Assembly: GCA_038503035.1 (NCBI GenBank)
Contig: JAVSML010020809.1
Coordinates: forward strand, 1 to 64,000
Length of the DNA stretch: 64,000 nucleotides
Reading direction: 5' to 3'
From: Crocodylus rhombifer
Taxonomy: Eukaryota > Chordata > Crocodylia > Crocodylidae
Shown here: positions 40,811 to 52,690 of the stretch, piece after piece
How the letters are laid out: each line of letters starts with the position of its first letter
How positions within the stretch are numbered: position 1 is the stretch's first letter
The notes under the pieces: model-generated
What the model was told of the DNA's origin: nothing
The model's input: the letters and a program-made list of their open reading frames with translations, nothing else
Databases searched by the model: none
Program-made: the position numbers and the translations under genes

Positions 40811-40991
40811 GGAATCGTATCATCATGGGCAAAAATCACGTTTTCCGATTTAACCACCCTGAGCAAGCTCGAGCAGAGAGAGAAAAAACTCCATCAGCTG
40901 AGACTCCCTCTGAGCCAGTAGACTGGACTTTTGCACAGAGAGAACTGCTGGAGAAACAGGGCATTGATATGAAGCAGGAAATGGAGAAAAG
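40811..40991 (+). CDS. KIF1B: KIF1B exon: end of FHA and [13 protein letters not shown]
   Basis: A 181-nt exon completing Gly and leaving two nt. It encodes [59 protein letters not shown]. It contains the last FHA strand, a Pro/Ser linker and the start of the second coiled coil. The acceptor is gttttag and the donor ag|gtaata. Confidence 0.96.
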
Positions 40992-41849
40992 GTAATAAAC
41001 TAGCTCATACATTTGACTTGGAACAAAAAAATACATGTGCCTTTTTCAGTTGGTCTGTTTGGAGAGGTACCAATTCTGTGTATGAAGTAGATGCCTACTT
41101 TTTCCACAGGGAAGTGTGCTTAATTGGGAGCTCCCTGTAAGTGAAGCATCACACATTTAACTTGGCTTAAAAAAATACCCAACCAGAGCTTAATTGCGCC
41201 AAACCATGCTCCTCTTGATTTTAAATCTGGCTCTGGCTAAGGAGATGCTTGTGGCACTTCAGCATATTTTTGCCTTCATCATTATTTTGAATTCTAGTTT
41301 CTTTAAAATATTATGCCCCCTAACCACTTGAGTTCTGGACCAAAACAGAGAGCAACTGCCTGGTTTCTTGATGCAGCTTCTTAAGCTGACAAAGGGAGGA
41401 ATGATGGAAAAACAGGCAGGCTGGGTGTTCCCTGAGCGTTGTCTCCACCAGGCACTCTGCTTATGAGAGAGAAGAGGGCCAGGAGTCGTAGTAAAGAATA
41501 TAGTGCTTTGTGACCCCACAACTTCTTGACTTTTACCCTTTGAAGAGGGTAACCCCTGTGCTGTTAAGCCTCAAACAGTTATGCTAATCAGGTCTTCAGC
41601 AGAACACATCACGTAACTCAGTGCGGATATCAAGGGTAGTTCTCATTCCAAGGGAACCAAAGTGCTTCAGCTGAAGGGAGCAGGAAGGATAGTGGCTTTC
41701 ATATCAGCAGATTGAGATGCAGATAGACACTAGACTTGAAGAAACTTGCATTTGTTCTTGTGCTTAACTGTTTCTGTGGATAAGATGACACTAGCACAAA
41801 TGGTGCCCTGCATGGCTGCCTCTGAGTCCCTTGTGCTCTTTCTCTTCAG
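40992..41849 (+). other. KIF1B: intron within the second coiled coil
   Basis: 858 bp. No repeat or exon recognised. Confidence 0.85.
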
Positions 41850-41922
41850 ATTACAGGAAATGGAGATTTTGTACAAGAAGGAGAAAGAAGAAGCAGACCT
41901 CTTGTTGGAGCAGCAGAGGCTG
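41850..41922 (+). CDS. KIF1B: KIF1B exon: second coiled coil, last exon shared by alpha and beta
   Basis: A 73-nt exon completing Arg and ending phase 0. It encodes LQEMEILYKKEKEEADLLLE then QQRL, a coiled coil. It is the branch point: it splices either to 47386 (DADSDSGDD, alpha tail) or to 58423 (DYESKLQAL, beta). Both continue with an Asp codon in phase 0. The acceptor is tctcttcag and the donor ctg|gtaggt. Confidence 0.96.
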
Positions 41923-44900
41923 GTAGGTGTCCATACTTCCTTTGATGTCGATTAACTACTGCTGTTTCTGACTTGTTAGTCCAGGAAGATGGCTTGGACT
42001 GTCTGCATATAATGCACAGTTCTTCCTTTCCTTATAAATACTTCATAACTGCAAAAGAGAGAATGATTATGGCTGAAGGTGCCTCATGTGCATTAAGACA
42101 GAGATGAACTTCACCCATGTGAAGGCATCCAGCAGTGCTCATGGGGGCAGGATATGTTTTCTGTCTTTATAACTTAGGGCAAGAAGAGGACATGGCTTCC
42201 TTGTCAGTGTCTTTGAAATTGTTTTTCAGTAGTTTAATTTGTTAACTGTGGATGTTTGCCTTGGTTTTGTCTTGGATCACCAAAAGTACTAATTTTGTGC
42301 TGCTGAAAAGGACTTTTTGAGTGTTCCTGTGCTAGGTTTGTCTTACGGATGATGTCTGAAAACATTACTGCACTCTGCATGTTTTAACCTTTTTTCTTCC
42401 CCTGCATGGAGTCTGAATCCCTTGTAAGGGTCTTAACAGCACACACATGCTGATGATGGGGCAACACACACAGCTTAGGGTTGCACAGGGAACTTTCATT
42501 CTTTCAAACACTTGAAAATAACGCTGGCTGCATGGTTAGGGAAATCCAGAAAATTTAGTCTGATGGTCTGACTTGAGTCTTTACTCTCTCCAGTTAATGG
42601 GGGTCTGAGTTCTTTTCAGTCAGATACGCTCCAAGTGGTGCACAGTTTATAAAATATAAAACAAAATAAATGCAGACTCCAAGTCTGCTGCCAAGCCAAA
42701 AAGTATGAGGAAGCAGGAATTCAATGTGGATTTCTTGAATAACACTGGCTCTATCACATCTGCCCTTCTGTTATTTTTTTGGCTTATTTTTTGGTTACCC
42801 AGAGGGGGAACATTACCTCTGCACCCATTTGGGAAGTTCAGGATGGCAACTTGCTGTTGAGGTGAGTTTGGGTAACTAGCTACTCGTGGACGCTCTATGA
42901 GCTTGTCAGAGGGCTTTTCACAAAGCTCCTCCCTTTGTCTCTAAGAGGAAGAGTAGAACAGGACCTGGCTTCCATTGCCTGCTAGGTAGAAGCTGTATGG
43001 CAATTAGTATGACTTTCTGTTAAGAATAGGATATAATGACCTTTAACCCCTGACCCTGAGCTTTCTCATCTCGCATTGTGAATGAAGCAGAGCAGCTGCA
43101 GAGTTTGACCTCAGGCAAGTCTCAGATCAGAAAAAGAAGTTAGAATGCAGTCAGTGCTACTTCAGAGTAGTATGGGGAGAGTGCATTGAGAGCACGAGGA
43201 AAGTAAAGTCTTAGTGCAGTCCTTGTGAGTTGGCTGTGAGCCACAGGAGATGTAAGTAGTGGTGTTACCCTCCTTAATCTTTGGATGAGACTTACAGGCA
43301 GCCTTGAGATAAGGCAGCATTTTGTCCCTGGGAAGGATATTACACAGTGAACTTGTCAAAAATGGGCCTGTGGAAACTGTGATTATGAAATATGTTTAAA
43401 ATAAATCTGCAGTTGTAAAAATCCAATGAAATAAAGTTCATTTCCCTATTCTCTGTATATTTGAATGTAGTATTATTTAATATTGTAATGAACAATATGA
43501 TTTCTGCAAGCACACTATATTTTTAGTTGGCCAGTGTTGGAAGACTGTCACCAGGAAATATCAATAACCAGGTATTTTTAAAAACAGATGTCCTAAAGTT
43601 GCAAGAAACTATAATTAGGGGTGTACTAATTAGAGATTTTGGGGGCTGATACTGATAGCCCATTTTTAAGGAGGCATATCGGCTGATACCAGTCCAATTT
43701 CCGATATAGCTGTGTGCAGCTAGTAAGTCTGTTGTGGTGGAAGGGTAGGGGCGTTGGGGGGCAGATCAGTGCCCCCCACAGTGAGAGAGGGGGCAGGGGC
43801 AGGTGCTGCCCAGCAGGGGTGGGGCAGGGCACTGGATGGAACCATGCCTCATCAGGGAAGGGGAGACTCCTGCTGTTCCTTGAACCCCGGGAGGGCACAT
43901 GGGGCAGGGGGTGCCTCTGGATCTGGGCAGGGCAGACAGGCTGCAGCTTCAGGCTGGAGCTGGGGCTCTGCCTGGCTCTTCTCGGTGGGGACTGGGCTCG
44001 GGAAGGGGGCTACGGAGGGGGCTGCAGCTACTCCAGATTTCGTCGTAGGCCTGTTCCCAGCACTGCTGCCACAGCGCACCCAGCTCAGCCCTGGCTCAAC
44101 ACTCCGCCTCCACCCATGCGCCAGCAAGAGCTGGGGCCGCACCTGGTGTGCGGCAGCGCTGGGAGCAGGCTGTAGTGAAATTTGGGGTGGCTGCAGCCCC
44201 CTCGGTAGCCCCCACTGAAAAGAGCCTGGCACAGCCCTGGCTGTAGCCTGCAGCTACAGTCTTCCTGCCCTGCGCAGATCTGGGGGCACATGCCGCCCCC
44301 CACTCCCCCCAATGTCCTTCTGGGGTGCAAGCATGGTGGGAGTTCCCCCCACACAAGCCATGGCTCCATCCCATACCCTGCCCCACACCAGCTGGGCAAT
44401 GCCTGCTCCTGCCCCTCCTTTACCATGGGGGGGATGGGCATTAATCTGGCCCACCACACCCCTTCCCTTCACTCTCCCCTTCTTCCACAATGGATTTACC
44501 AGCTGCATGCAGCTCTCCACACTGCCAGGCAATGCTGCTTGGTGCCTGTGCTGCGATGTGGTTGCGTGCGCACACAAGCATTTATCAGCCAAATTATCAG
44601 CTGCATCAGGCTGATTTCCAACAGGTGGATCAATCTTTTTTTCTGGTCACTTCTTCACCACTGAATTAGGGATTAGGGATGGATAGGAGCCATACTTTCC
44701 TAACTCGTAGAAACAACTGGCTGATGGTCTGAAGCATGGAAACTAACTACAGATTGTCAGTCATATGCAGCTGTAGCATCAGACTCTGACCCCCCCCTCC
44801 TACCTTAGTGAACTCAACAGGTTGAGTCTGTTATGAAAGTGTTTTTCTTCTTTCAAAGTTTGAAATGTCAAGTGAGACCCTTGGTGCTGCTATTTTTAAT

Positions 44901-47385
44901 TGTTTATTCTGTTGTAGTGCATAGAGGCCAGCCATCTGAAGGCCCCTGTTGTGCTAGGAGTGTAGAAAAAAATGTAATATGATTGTTCTTGCCCCGAAGA
45001 GCATACAACTACATATGTTGGGATGCCTTGCTTGCATGACTAAAGATTGCCAAGCTTTTGCCTTAAATTTGAAGTGAAAATAAATGTAGTATATTTTTAG
45101 GTAATCTCCCCATCTCACTTGCTGTCTTTTTGTGCCTGTGCAGAGATCACTTGGTATTATGACGTGGAATTGTATGTACCAAATGCATTGGAGTTAATCT
45201 TTAGAGTGAATGTAGGAGGATGACCATATAGTGGTTACATCGCAGATAGGTGCTTCACCTATAAATAGCAAACTGTTCTTCTGTTGCCTACCAGAATAAT
45301 ATTGTAAACAGATTTGGTGACCTTAAGAATGACTAATGACTAATTTTTATTCCTTTCTGAATGCCATCTTGAATTTGTAGCTCTCCCAGTGCGTGCTGTC
45401 TTTCTGCTGGGTGTCTTCCATTTCCACTGCAACATGTAGCATGAACATTTTATTGCAAAAATTGGCAAGGCTTTACAGTGTATTAGTGGCTTGTATTAAT
45501 TTCTTGTATTTACACTTTTACCCTCACTGGGCTCAAGCTCAAGTAATGGTAGCTTTCATCTCTCTGTCACTGAAGGCTAAGCTGTGATGCACCTTTCTCT
45601 TAGTGAGGAGTAAGAGTGTGCAAATGGGCTATTACCTTCAAGTAGCTGTGGTCTAATGAAGGCCCATCCACTTTTGCTCTGTAATAAGTGGTTCATATGT
45701 CTGCATCCGTAGCTTATTTGTAAACTACAGATCTTGCCTGCGTTAAACAGCAAGTTTCTGATGCTGATTATTTAAATTCACTTTTTTGGCCAATCTTTTG
45801 GTCTAATCTAAGAGACATGTTTCTCCAAATTGCTTATTTCAAATTGTAAACAATAATAGAAGGTCACAAGGAATTTGCACATAAAATGAGTTGTGAGGGG
45901 AAAAAACCCCCCAATCAACTGGAAATGGCAAGCATATCTCTGAGAAGACTATGTCTGCTCTACTGCACTCCATCTCATTATTCCCAGGCTGAGAATAAAT
46001 TTTATTACAACATATCCTGTTTGTTTGTATTGCTCTCAAAAAAGTATTTTAAATCTAGTGCATCAGAACTGAGATGTGTACACACACACTTGCTGTTGCT
46101 GACTCTCTTCATACATAAGAATTTGAAACCTTCAAGTTCTTAGAGTAATTGTGAGAAACTTTTGAAGGTGCATCAGGTTCTAGTGGATCAATTAACCACT
46201 AGATTATATGTCAGACAAGCATCCCTTTAAAAAAATAGTCTGACTTAAATTCTTGGATGCTTTTATTGGTAATAAATCTACTTATCTTCTGGTAGCATTA
46301 TCTGGAAAATAACATTCCTAGTGTATAAAAATCGGAAATGTTTGTTGATGAAGCATGATTTAGTGAGCGCACTCTCTAACAATTCTGTTGGAAAAGTTGT
46401 CATGAAGAAGCAAAAGAAGCCTAGCTCTTAGCAAACGTGTTGAAGCTTCAGGTGGCAATTTCTAAAATGTTTTCCAGGCTTTGAGAAGATGGAGATAAAG
46501 AATATCTAATTGGACTTTTATTGATTAACACTTTAAAAAAAAAAAAAAAAGATTACTTCATCCTTCTGCTGCTCGCTCTTCGGACAGTCAAGCCTATTGG
46601 TTTCTAAAATAAAAACAACAAGGTGGCAAATGGAAAAACCCTTTGAAACACTGATTCTGGATATCACTTTAGCTTGTAGCAAGTCTTGGAGTATGAAAAA
46701 CGACTTTTGCCTGTCATTTGTGCATTTACAGCACTTCTAACATTGACCCTATCGACTGCTTTCATCTCTGTTGTATTTCTTATTCTCTAACACTTCTTTG
46801 GCTGCTCTTGTAATAAAGTGGATTCTAAACTCAAGCATCCCAGCACCACATTCGGCATTACTAACCAGTGTTAACCTGTCTTACTCTGGCTGCTCATCGC
46901 ATTCTTCTATTGATGGCTGTTGTGTTCGCTCACTGGGGGAGGATTTTCCAAAAGAAGCAACAGCAATAACCAAGGCAAATGTTTGGCAGGAATTTGCATG
47001 TCTTTGGAGCATGTATGGGGATGCAGTTGACACCTTGTTTTGTTTGGTGCTTGGTTCAGTTGGTTCATTAAAGATGTTGGAGGGGGTTGAAAGGGGGAGA
47101 ATGTAGGTTAGATTCAGTATATTTTAAAACTGCTAGCTATGAGTATAATGTCAAATATAGGGGAGTGAACAGCTTAAAATTTAAGTAAGAAAATGAATCT
47201 AGAAGGTGAGGTTTGCTCTTAATGCCCTAACACTCACTCTTGGGAGACTTCCATATCTTTTGTCTTGTTTGATTTTTATTTGGTTTAGTTTTCTTTGCCT
47301 GATACTTCTTGTTTAGCTTTTCCATTTTTTTCAATTTTAATTTTGGTTATTTTGGGGCCACTTCTTGATTTTTGTTTTTCCAAAG
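41923..47385 (+). other. KIF1B: intron before the alpha terminal exon
   Basis: It holds the copy D transposon (43616-44665) and an A run near 46533-46550. No other exon was seen. It ends in a T-rich tract and ttttccaaag. Confidence 0.8.
43616..44665. mobile_element. GC-rich foldback hAT-like transposon (copy D)
   Basis: The left end is TAGGGGTGTACTAATTAGAG. It carries the family signature taaggaggcatatcggctg (43667) and cagctagtaagtctgttg. The interior is GC-rich with mirror arms. The right half mirrors copy C (catttatcagccaaattat against catttattggtcaagttat). The right end is degraded, so its exact limit and duplication are not established. Confidence 0.8.
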
Positions 47386-48897
47386 GATGCAGACTCTGAT
47401 AGTGGGGATGATTCGGACAAGAGATCGTGTGAAGAGAGCTGGAGATTGATCACGTCCCTGAGAGAGAAGCTGCCCCCCAGCAAGCTGCAAACCATTGTAA
47501 AAAAGTGTGGCCTCCCTAGCAGTGGGAAGAAACGAGAGCCAATTAAAATGTACCAGATACCACAGCGCCGACGCCTTAGCAAAGACTCCAAATGGGTTAC
47601 CATTTCAGACTTAAAGATTCAGGCTGTGAAGGAGATCTGCTATGAGGTTGCCCTCAATGACTTCAGGCATACTAGGCAGGAGATTGAGGCTCTGGCCATT
47701 GTCAGAATGAAGGAGCTTTGTGCCATGTATGGAAAGAAAGATCCGAATGAGCGTGAGTCGTGGCGAGCTGTTGCCCGGGATGTCTGGGATACGGTGGGGG
47801 TTGGAGATGAGAAAATTGAAGATGTGATAGCCAATGGGAAAGGTGTGACTGATATGGATGATCTCAAGGTGCACATAGACAAATTGGAAGATATCTTGCA
47901 AGAAGTGAAAAAGCAGAACAACATGAAGGATGAGGAGATAAAAATTCTTAGAAATAAGATGCTAAAAATGGAGAAGGTTTTACCTTTGATAGGGTCTCAA
48001 GAGCCAAAAGTCCAGTCCACCACCGCTCAGAATAGAGACCCAAACTCCGCTAGTGGGGTGGATGTTGACAAGAAATCTGCAAATGACATGAACAAATGTG
48101 ATAGCGATGAAGTTGCTAAAGAGGAGCGTGTCTCCCAGCTAATGGCAGGTGATCCAGCCTTCAGGCGTGGACGATTGCGCTGGATGAGACAAGAGCAAAT
48201 TAGGTTTAAGAATCTGCAGCAGCAGGAAATCACAAAGCAGCTTCGTCGGCAGAACATGCCTCACCGATTTATCCCACCGGAGAACCGTAAACCCCGCTTC
48301 CCATTTAAGAGCAACCCCAAACACCGAAACTCATGGAGTCCAGGCACTCACATAATTATCACGGAAGATGAAGTTATTGAGGTCAGAATTCCAAAGGAGG
48401 AAGAGAAAAGCAGAGAAGAGATGCAAGAAAAGCAGGGCAGCATTGTCTCTGGTGACTCTCAACAGCCGTGGAACCTATGTGGTCCTCAGCGGAGTCAAGA
48501 TAACATCCAAATAAACAGGCAGCAGTTAAATCCTCAGCCCCAGCCTAGCAGTCAGCAGCAGCCTTCACCTCAGATACGCTGGAGAAGCAATTCCCTCAAC
48601 AACGGCTCGCAGAAAAGCTTGCGACGCCAGACATCAGGCTCCTCTGAATCGCTACACACCTATGGTGGCCAGCAGAACCCAGACCTGCAGACTTTCCAGC
48701 AAAAACGCCACATCCACCAGCACCGCCAGCCCTATTGCAGCCATAACAATGGAGGCAACATGGAGAGCAATGCAGCCAACTTCCAGCCAAAACACACTGA
48801 CCGGCCCAACCACTATAACCAGTTTGTGACACCTCCCCGAATGAGGCGACAGTTCTCTGCACCTAACCTCAAAGCAGGCAGAGAAACAACAGTATGA
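47386..48897 (+). CDS. KIF1B: KIF1B-alpha alternative terminal exon (tail, PDZ ligand)
   Basis: One 1512-nt exon: 503 codons plus TGA at 48895-48897. Its acceptor is ccaaag. It encodes the KIF1B-alpha tail, homologous to the KIF1C tail. In order: acidic start (1-10), a conserved globular stretch with SLREKLPPSKLQTIVKKCGL (24-43) and QIPQRRRL (57-64), a coiled coil (~157-200), a basic helix RRGRLRWMRQEQIRF (260-274), a Gln/Pro-rich region (~376-400), MRRQFSAPNL (486-495; a possible 14-3-3 site, by analogy with KIF1C), and the C-terminus ETTV (500-503). ETTV is a class I PDZ ligand; KIF1B-alpha is known to bind PSD-95/S-SCAM-type scaffolds this way. It is used instead of the exons from 58423 on. 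Confidence 0.97.
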   Translation, partial: DADSDSGDDSDKRSCEESWRLITSLREKLPPSKLQTIVKKCGLPSSGKKREPIKMYQIPQRRRLSKDSKWVTISDLKIQAVKEICYEVALNDFRHTRQEIEALAIVRMKELCAMYGKKDPNERESWRAVARDVWDTVGVGDEKIEDVIANGKGVTDMDDLKVHIDKLEDILQEVKKQNNMKDEEIKILRNKMLKMEKVLPLIGSQEPKVQSTTAQNRDPNSASGVDVDKKSANDMNKCDSDEVAKEERVSQLMAGDPAFRRGRLRWMRQEQIRFKNLQQQEITKQLRRQNMPHRFIPPENRKPRFPFKSNPKHRNSWSPGTHIIITEDEVIEVRIPKEEEKSREEMQEKQGSIVSGDSQQPWNLCGPQRSQDNIQINRQQLNPQPQPSSQQQPSPQIRWRSNSLNNGSQKSLRRQTSGSSESLHTYGGQQNPDLQTFQQKRHIHQHRQPYCSHNNGGNMESNAANFQPKHTDRPNHYNQFVTPPRMRRQFSAPNLKAGRETTV

Positions 48898-51410
48898 GTC
48901 ACTGGGCAAGGCTAGTTTGGGGGGAGAAGGGAAAGGGGTGATGCTCGTATATCACCGAGAAGCAGGTGGGGATGGTTTTGATCATTGGCCTTGGGTTTCA
49001 TTTGGCCGGTTAGAACTTGAGTGATCTGATGTACAAAGCTCAAGATACTGGCACTTCAAAGCATCCATTTTGCATGTGAATCATGGTGAAATTTTCAAAA
49101 CTCTGCTTGGAGAAACTAGAAGACTGGGAAAGAGGGCACCCTGCTAGCTCCTTTTACCTTCCTGGTTTTTGCCTTGGAATATTTTTCTAATGCTCAAAAT
49201 ATGGTTTGGAATTTATAAAGAACTGCCTCCCTCCTTTGTTTTTATGTAGACAATCAAAAGGGGAATCTAGTTTATAGTGTTGAATGTTTTATGTCACCTG
49301 TTTATTAGGAATGAGGAAACTGACCATCTGTATTGTAAATCAGCATGAGCAATTCAGTCCAATTCACTTTACACCTCCTAGCCCGAGTTTTAAATAATTG
49401 TCTGCAAGCCAAAAGTTGTCAGTTACCAAGATAAGGAGCTTTTTGTCGGTGTTCTGTCTCTGCAGAAATTTACAGCAGCTCTTTAGATGCTTGATGGTCC
49501 ATCTTCAATGAGTGGGAAATGCCTTTTACCCTTCTGCTGAAGTTCATTAGTATCAGTATGAAATTGCCATAATAGAAATGTGCCTGACTGAGGCTGTATA
49601 TTGGACTGAATACATGGCTGGAGCCATGTTGGGGAAGTAAGCTTTTTCTCATTCCCATCTTGTCTCTAATTATAACAGTTTTTACTAATGACTTGTTATA
49701 TGGAGATAGTAGGGACGAACTGCACTTTTTTATTTTGTCCAAATGGTGCAGTAAAAAAACTAAAGTTGATTGCTTCAGATTCCTTGGTCAGGTTTTGGGC
49801 CTGGATGATGCTATTGAAACGGTTTTTCTGGTGGAGATATAGTGAACTCCCTGAATTGGAGGGGGCAGAGAAGAGCGGGCTAGAGAACGGATTCATTTTC
49901 ACACAATACCTCATTGTAGTGCCTTCTCGTCTCAGAGAGCACCACTATTTCAAGACTTGTTGAAGAAATCAGTCACTTTAACAGGAAAATCACGTGCGTC
50001 TTCCTTCTCCCCCCATTCTAAGTGCAACTTAGAAGCCGTATTTCTGACTTACGTTATGAACTGAAGGTGCCAGGTTTATAGGTGAAACACTAAAACACAG
50101 TCCCTGTGATTTTGCTTAAGATATCCTAAAATGAATGGCAGCAAAAAGAATGGACAAAAAACCAAGCTGCTGTTAAGAACTATGTTAGGGCTTCAGAGGG
50201 TTTTTAGCTCAATTGGAAAGTTCTGCTTTTAAATATAGGATTCTTTTTCTTTTCTTTTTCTTTTTTTTGCTTCTGGAAACTTTTGTTAAAACGCATAAAA
50301 GATTACATCAACTTTTTTAGACTTGAATTCAAGATGCATCTGAAGCTTTGGGAGAAACTTGGTTTGCTGATAAGTGTTTATTCTGAATGCCATTTTTTTC
50401 AAGCAAACTATTTAGGGCTGATTAGATGTGGATACATCACACGGCAGCACATTTGTACAGTCAGGTGACTTGTGCTGTTTTGCACAAATACCCTTGACTT
50501 GACTACCTGAGGCTGCTCTGCTTGTTAAGCATAAGCCCTACTGGTAATTGTTTACTTTTGCATGTCTTAGGGTAGCTCTAGATGAGCAGAAAGTGCCTGC
50601 AATTTATCTTCCCTTGTATTCTTGTTCCCTGCCTCTGGTTTTATTTTAATTTTTTTTAAATTTTTCTTCCCAACCACACTACGGATGTCCATGATCGGGT
50701 TGCAGCTAGGGACCTGTATCTTTCAGTCAGGTGTCAACACTACAGTCTTCATTCATGTGTTCGTGACGCATTACTCTCCCTGCGATTTAGGAGTTGTAAA
50801 GTCATTCCATGGTGTCCTAAGAGGGGTGACCCAATCAAAGCCACTTAGGTCATCTTCTGATGACCAGTTTAATTGTTCTGTTCAGACATGGCTACAGCGG
50901 TTTCATTTGCCCTTTGTTTTAGTATCTCTGAAAAACAGGGATGATGTGTGGTTTTATAATTCCTTGGTTCTTCCAAGAAAGAAAGCCCTATACAGAGGCA
51001 ATACTTTTCTTCCCACTTGAGTCAGCCCCCCACCCCCCCTCCAACTTATTTAGGGCTATGAGAATTCTTGTGCCATTAGATTTCTTGTATAATTCTCTGC
51101 TAAGTAGCTTCTTCCATTCTTACTGTGTTGGTGTCCGTATGATTTGCTCTTCGGTATCTTCCCCAGAGGCATTTTAACTCTCAAGGAGAGAGGAAAACAT
51201 GCATCTGGGGAGTTCCTGCTATGTGCCTCCGCTTGGGCCAAATAGAGATTGGCGTGTGTAGGGGCCAGGCATGAGAATAGTCTAAACAAGTCTTTTGTGT
51301 GTGCACCCCTCATCTTTGTGATAACCTGTGTAAAAGCAGTGTGACTGAGTACACAAAAGGAATATGCAGTATGTAATTTTACGTCTATTCAAGTATGTAT
51401 GTGGAAATGG

Positions 51411-51416
51411 AATAAA
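51411..51416 (+). terminator. KIF1B: candidate polyadenylation signal AATAAA
   Basis: The first canonical AATAAA-type signal I noted after the alpha stop, 2.5 kb downstream, followed by T/G-rich sequence near 51450. A possible proximal cleavage site. Confidence 0.4.
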
Positions 51417-51749
51417 ACCATAGGATATTTGAAATCCCTGACTTTGACAATTCTTTTTAGTTTGGTTTGAGATTATCTGCCCCTGTTTCTAAATGTTTGG
51501 CTAATGTTGGATAATGAATATGTCTTAAACCCATCGTTTTGTTGTCTGGTTATTTTAGACTATTTTGGTGCAACAGCAGAAATTTAAATAAACTCTGGAT
51601 CAGCTACTTATTGAATGCTGTTTTAAGGCGGTGCTTGTCCTTTGTGACAGATACTGCAGCAAAGATGGAAATAAAAATGTACGGTTTTATTTTCCTGTAT
51701 GACTTGGTGGAGGGGGGGACACAAAATGGTCCCTTTCAAATAAAGTCCA

Positions 51750-51945
51750 AACTGCATGAGGTCGGAAGGGACCTCAACAGATCATCAAGTCTGACCCCCT
51801 GCCTAGCCGGGAAAGAGTGCTGGGGTCAGATGACCCCAGGTAGATGCCTATCCTGCCTTCTCTTAAAGACCCCCAAGGTAGGGGAGAGCACCACTTCCCT
51901 TGGAAGCCCATTCCAAATTTGGGCCACCCTTACCATAATTGTTCC
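51750..51945 (-). mobile_element. CR1 LINE 3' fragment (crocodilian type), reverse
   Basis: The + strand reads gcatgaggtcggaagggac, agatcatcaagtctgacccc, gctggggtcagatgacccca, ggtaggggagagcaccactt and tggaagcccattccaaattt. This wording is familiar from alligator-type CR1 copies and is a main reason for the crocodilian call. It lies within the probable alpha 3'UTR. Confidence 0.9.
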
Positions 51946-52666
51946 ATTCTAGTGTAGATAATGATTAGGATGCACTCCCTGTATCTTAGAGAAATGGAAA
52001 AAAAACAAACGTAGTCATCTTGCGGAAGTAGCCTGAAGTGGCTGCCTCTCCTTTCAGAATAAATATTTGTGGAACTAATGAAGACTAATGCAGCCAATTC
52101 TGTGTAAGTACATGTGAAATGTCTTTCCTGGTAATGGGAAAATGCAGCTTCTATGATGAAGGGTGCCTTTTCAATGAGTTTAACTGCCATTGCTGACTTG
52201 TATGCACCTGTGCCTTAGTGAGGATATCATACATATCCTTCAAGCCTCTAGCTGGGGTGGGGGAATGAATGCATGCCACTTGAGCTCCTCCGATTTTAAT
52301 TTTTTCAACAGACTTCTTGGAGCATTCTGAATCAAGTGAGCTGTCGAATTGGAGGGGTTGACATTTGTGCAAGTATGTTGAGCAGAATTTTGGAATCTCC
52401 TTCCCTGTTCATTCTTGGAAAACTTTATTTAATAATTTGCCTCAGATATTTGTCTTTGAACCACTGCTGGCTGAAAAATCCTAGTTGTTTGCCCATTGTT
52501 ACTGTAAAGGAGGCCGTGAATCACCTTTTAATGAAATTATGGGATTTTCAGATCTCCAGTTCGGGTGTTTTTTTAAAAACAACAACGAAAACATGTTTTT
52601 GATTGTCCTGTGTTCATCTGCCTTGTGAAAAGCAGAACTGGTTTGTATTGTAACAAGTGCTCTTTC

Positions 52667-52672
52667 AATAAA
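52667..52672 (+). terminator. KIF1B: candidate distal polyadenylation signal AATAAA
   Basis: tctttcAATAAActc about 3.8 kb after the alpha stop, with the context typical of a true mRNA 3' end (gtttgtattgtaac upstream). Best candidate for the long alpha transcript. Confidence 0.55.
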
Positions 52673-52690
52673 CTCTAAAATACTCATTAA

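Larger units (their letters stand above)
48898..52690 (+). other. KIF1B: probable KIF1B-alpha 3'UTR
   Basis: Non-coding sequence directly after the alpha stop. Candidate AATAAA signals are at 51411, 51587, 51739 and 52667. From memory the human alpha mRNA has a 3'UTR of several kb, favouring the last signal. A CR1 fragment (51750-51945) lies inside it. The exact 3' end cannot be fixed from sequence alone. Confidence 0.65.

Noticed and set aside
43714..44664. Open frames of 100-154 codons on both strands
   Set aside because: They are inside copy D, GC-rich foldback sequence.
47611..48909. Open frames antisense to the alpha exon
   Set aside because: Shadows of the real 503-codon frame on the + strand.
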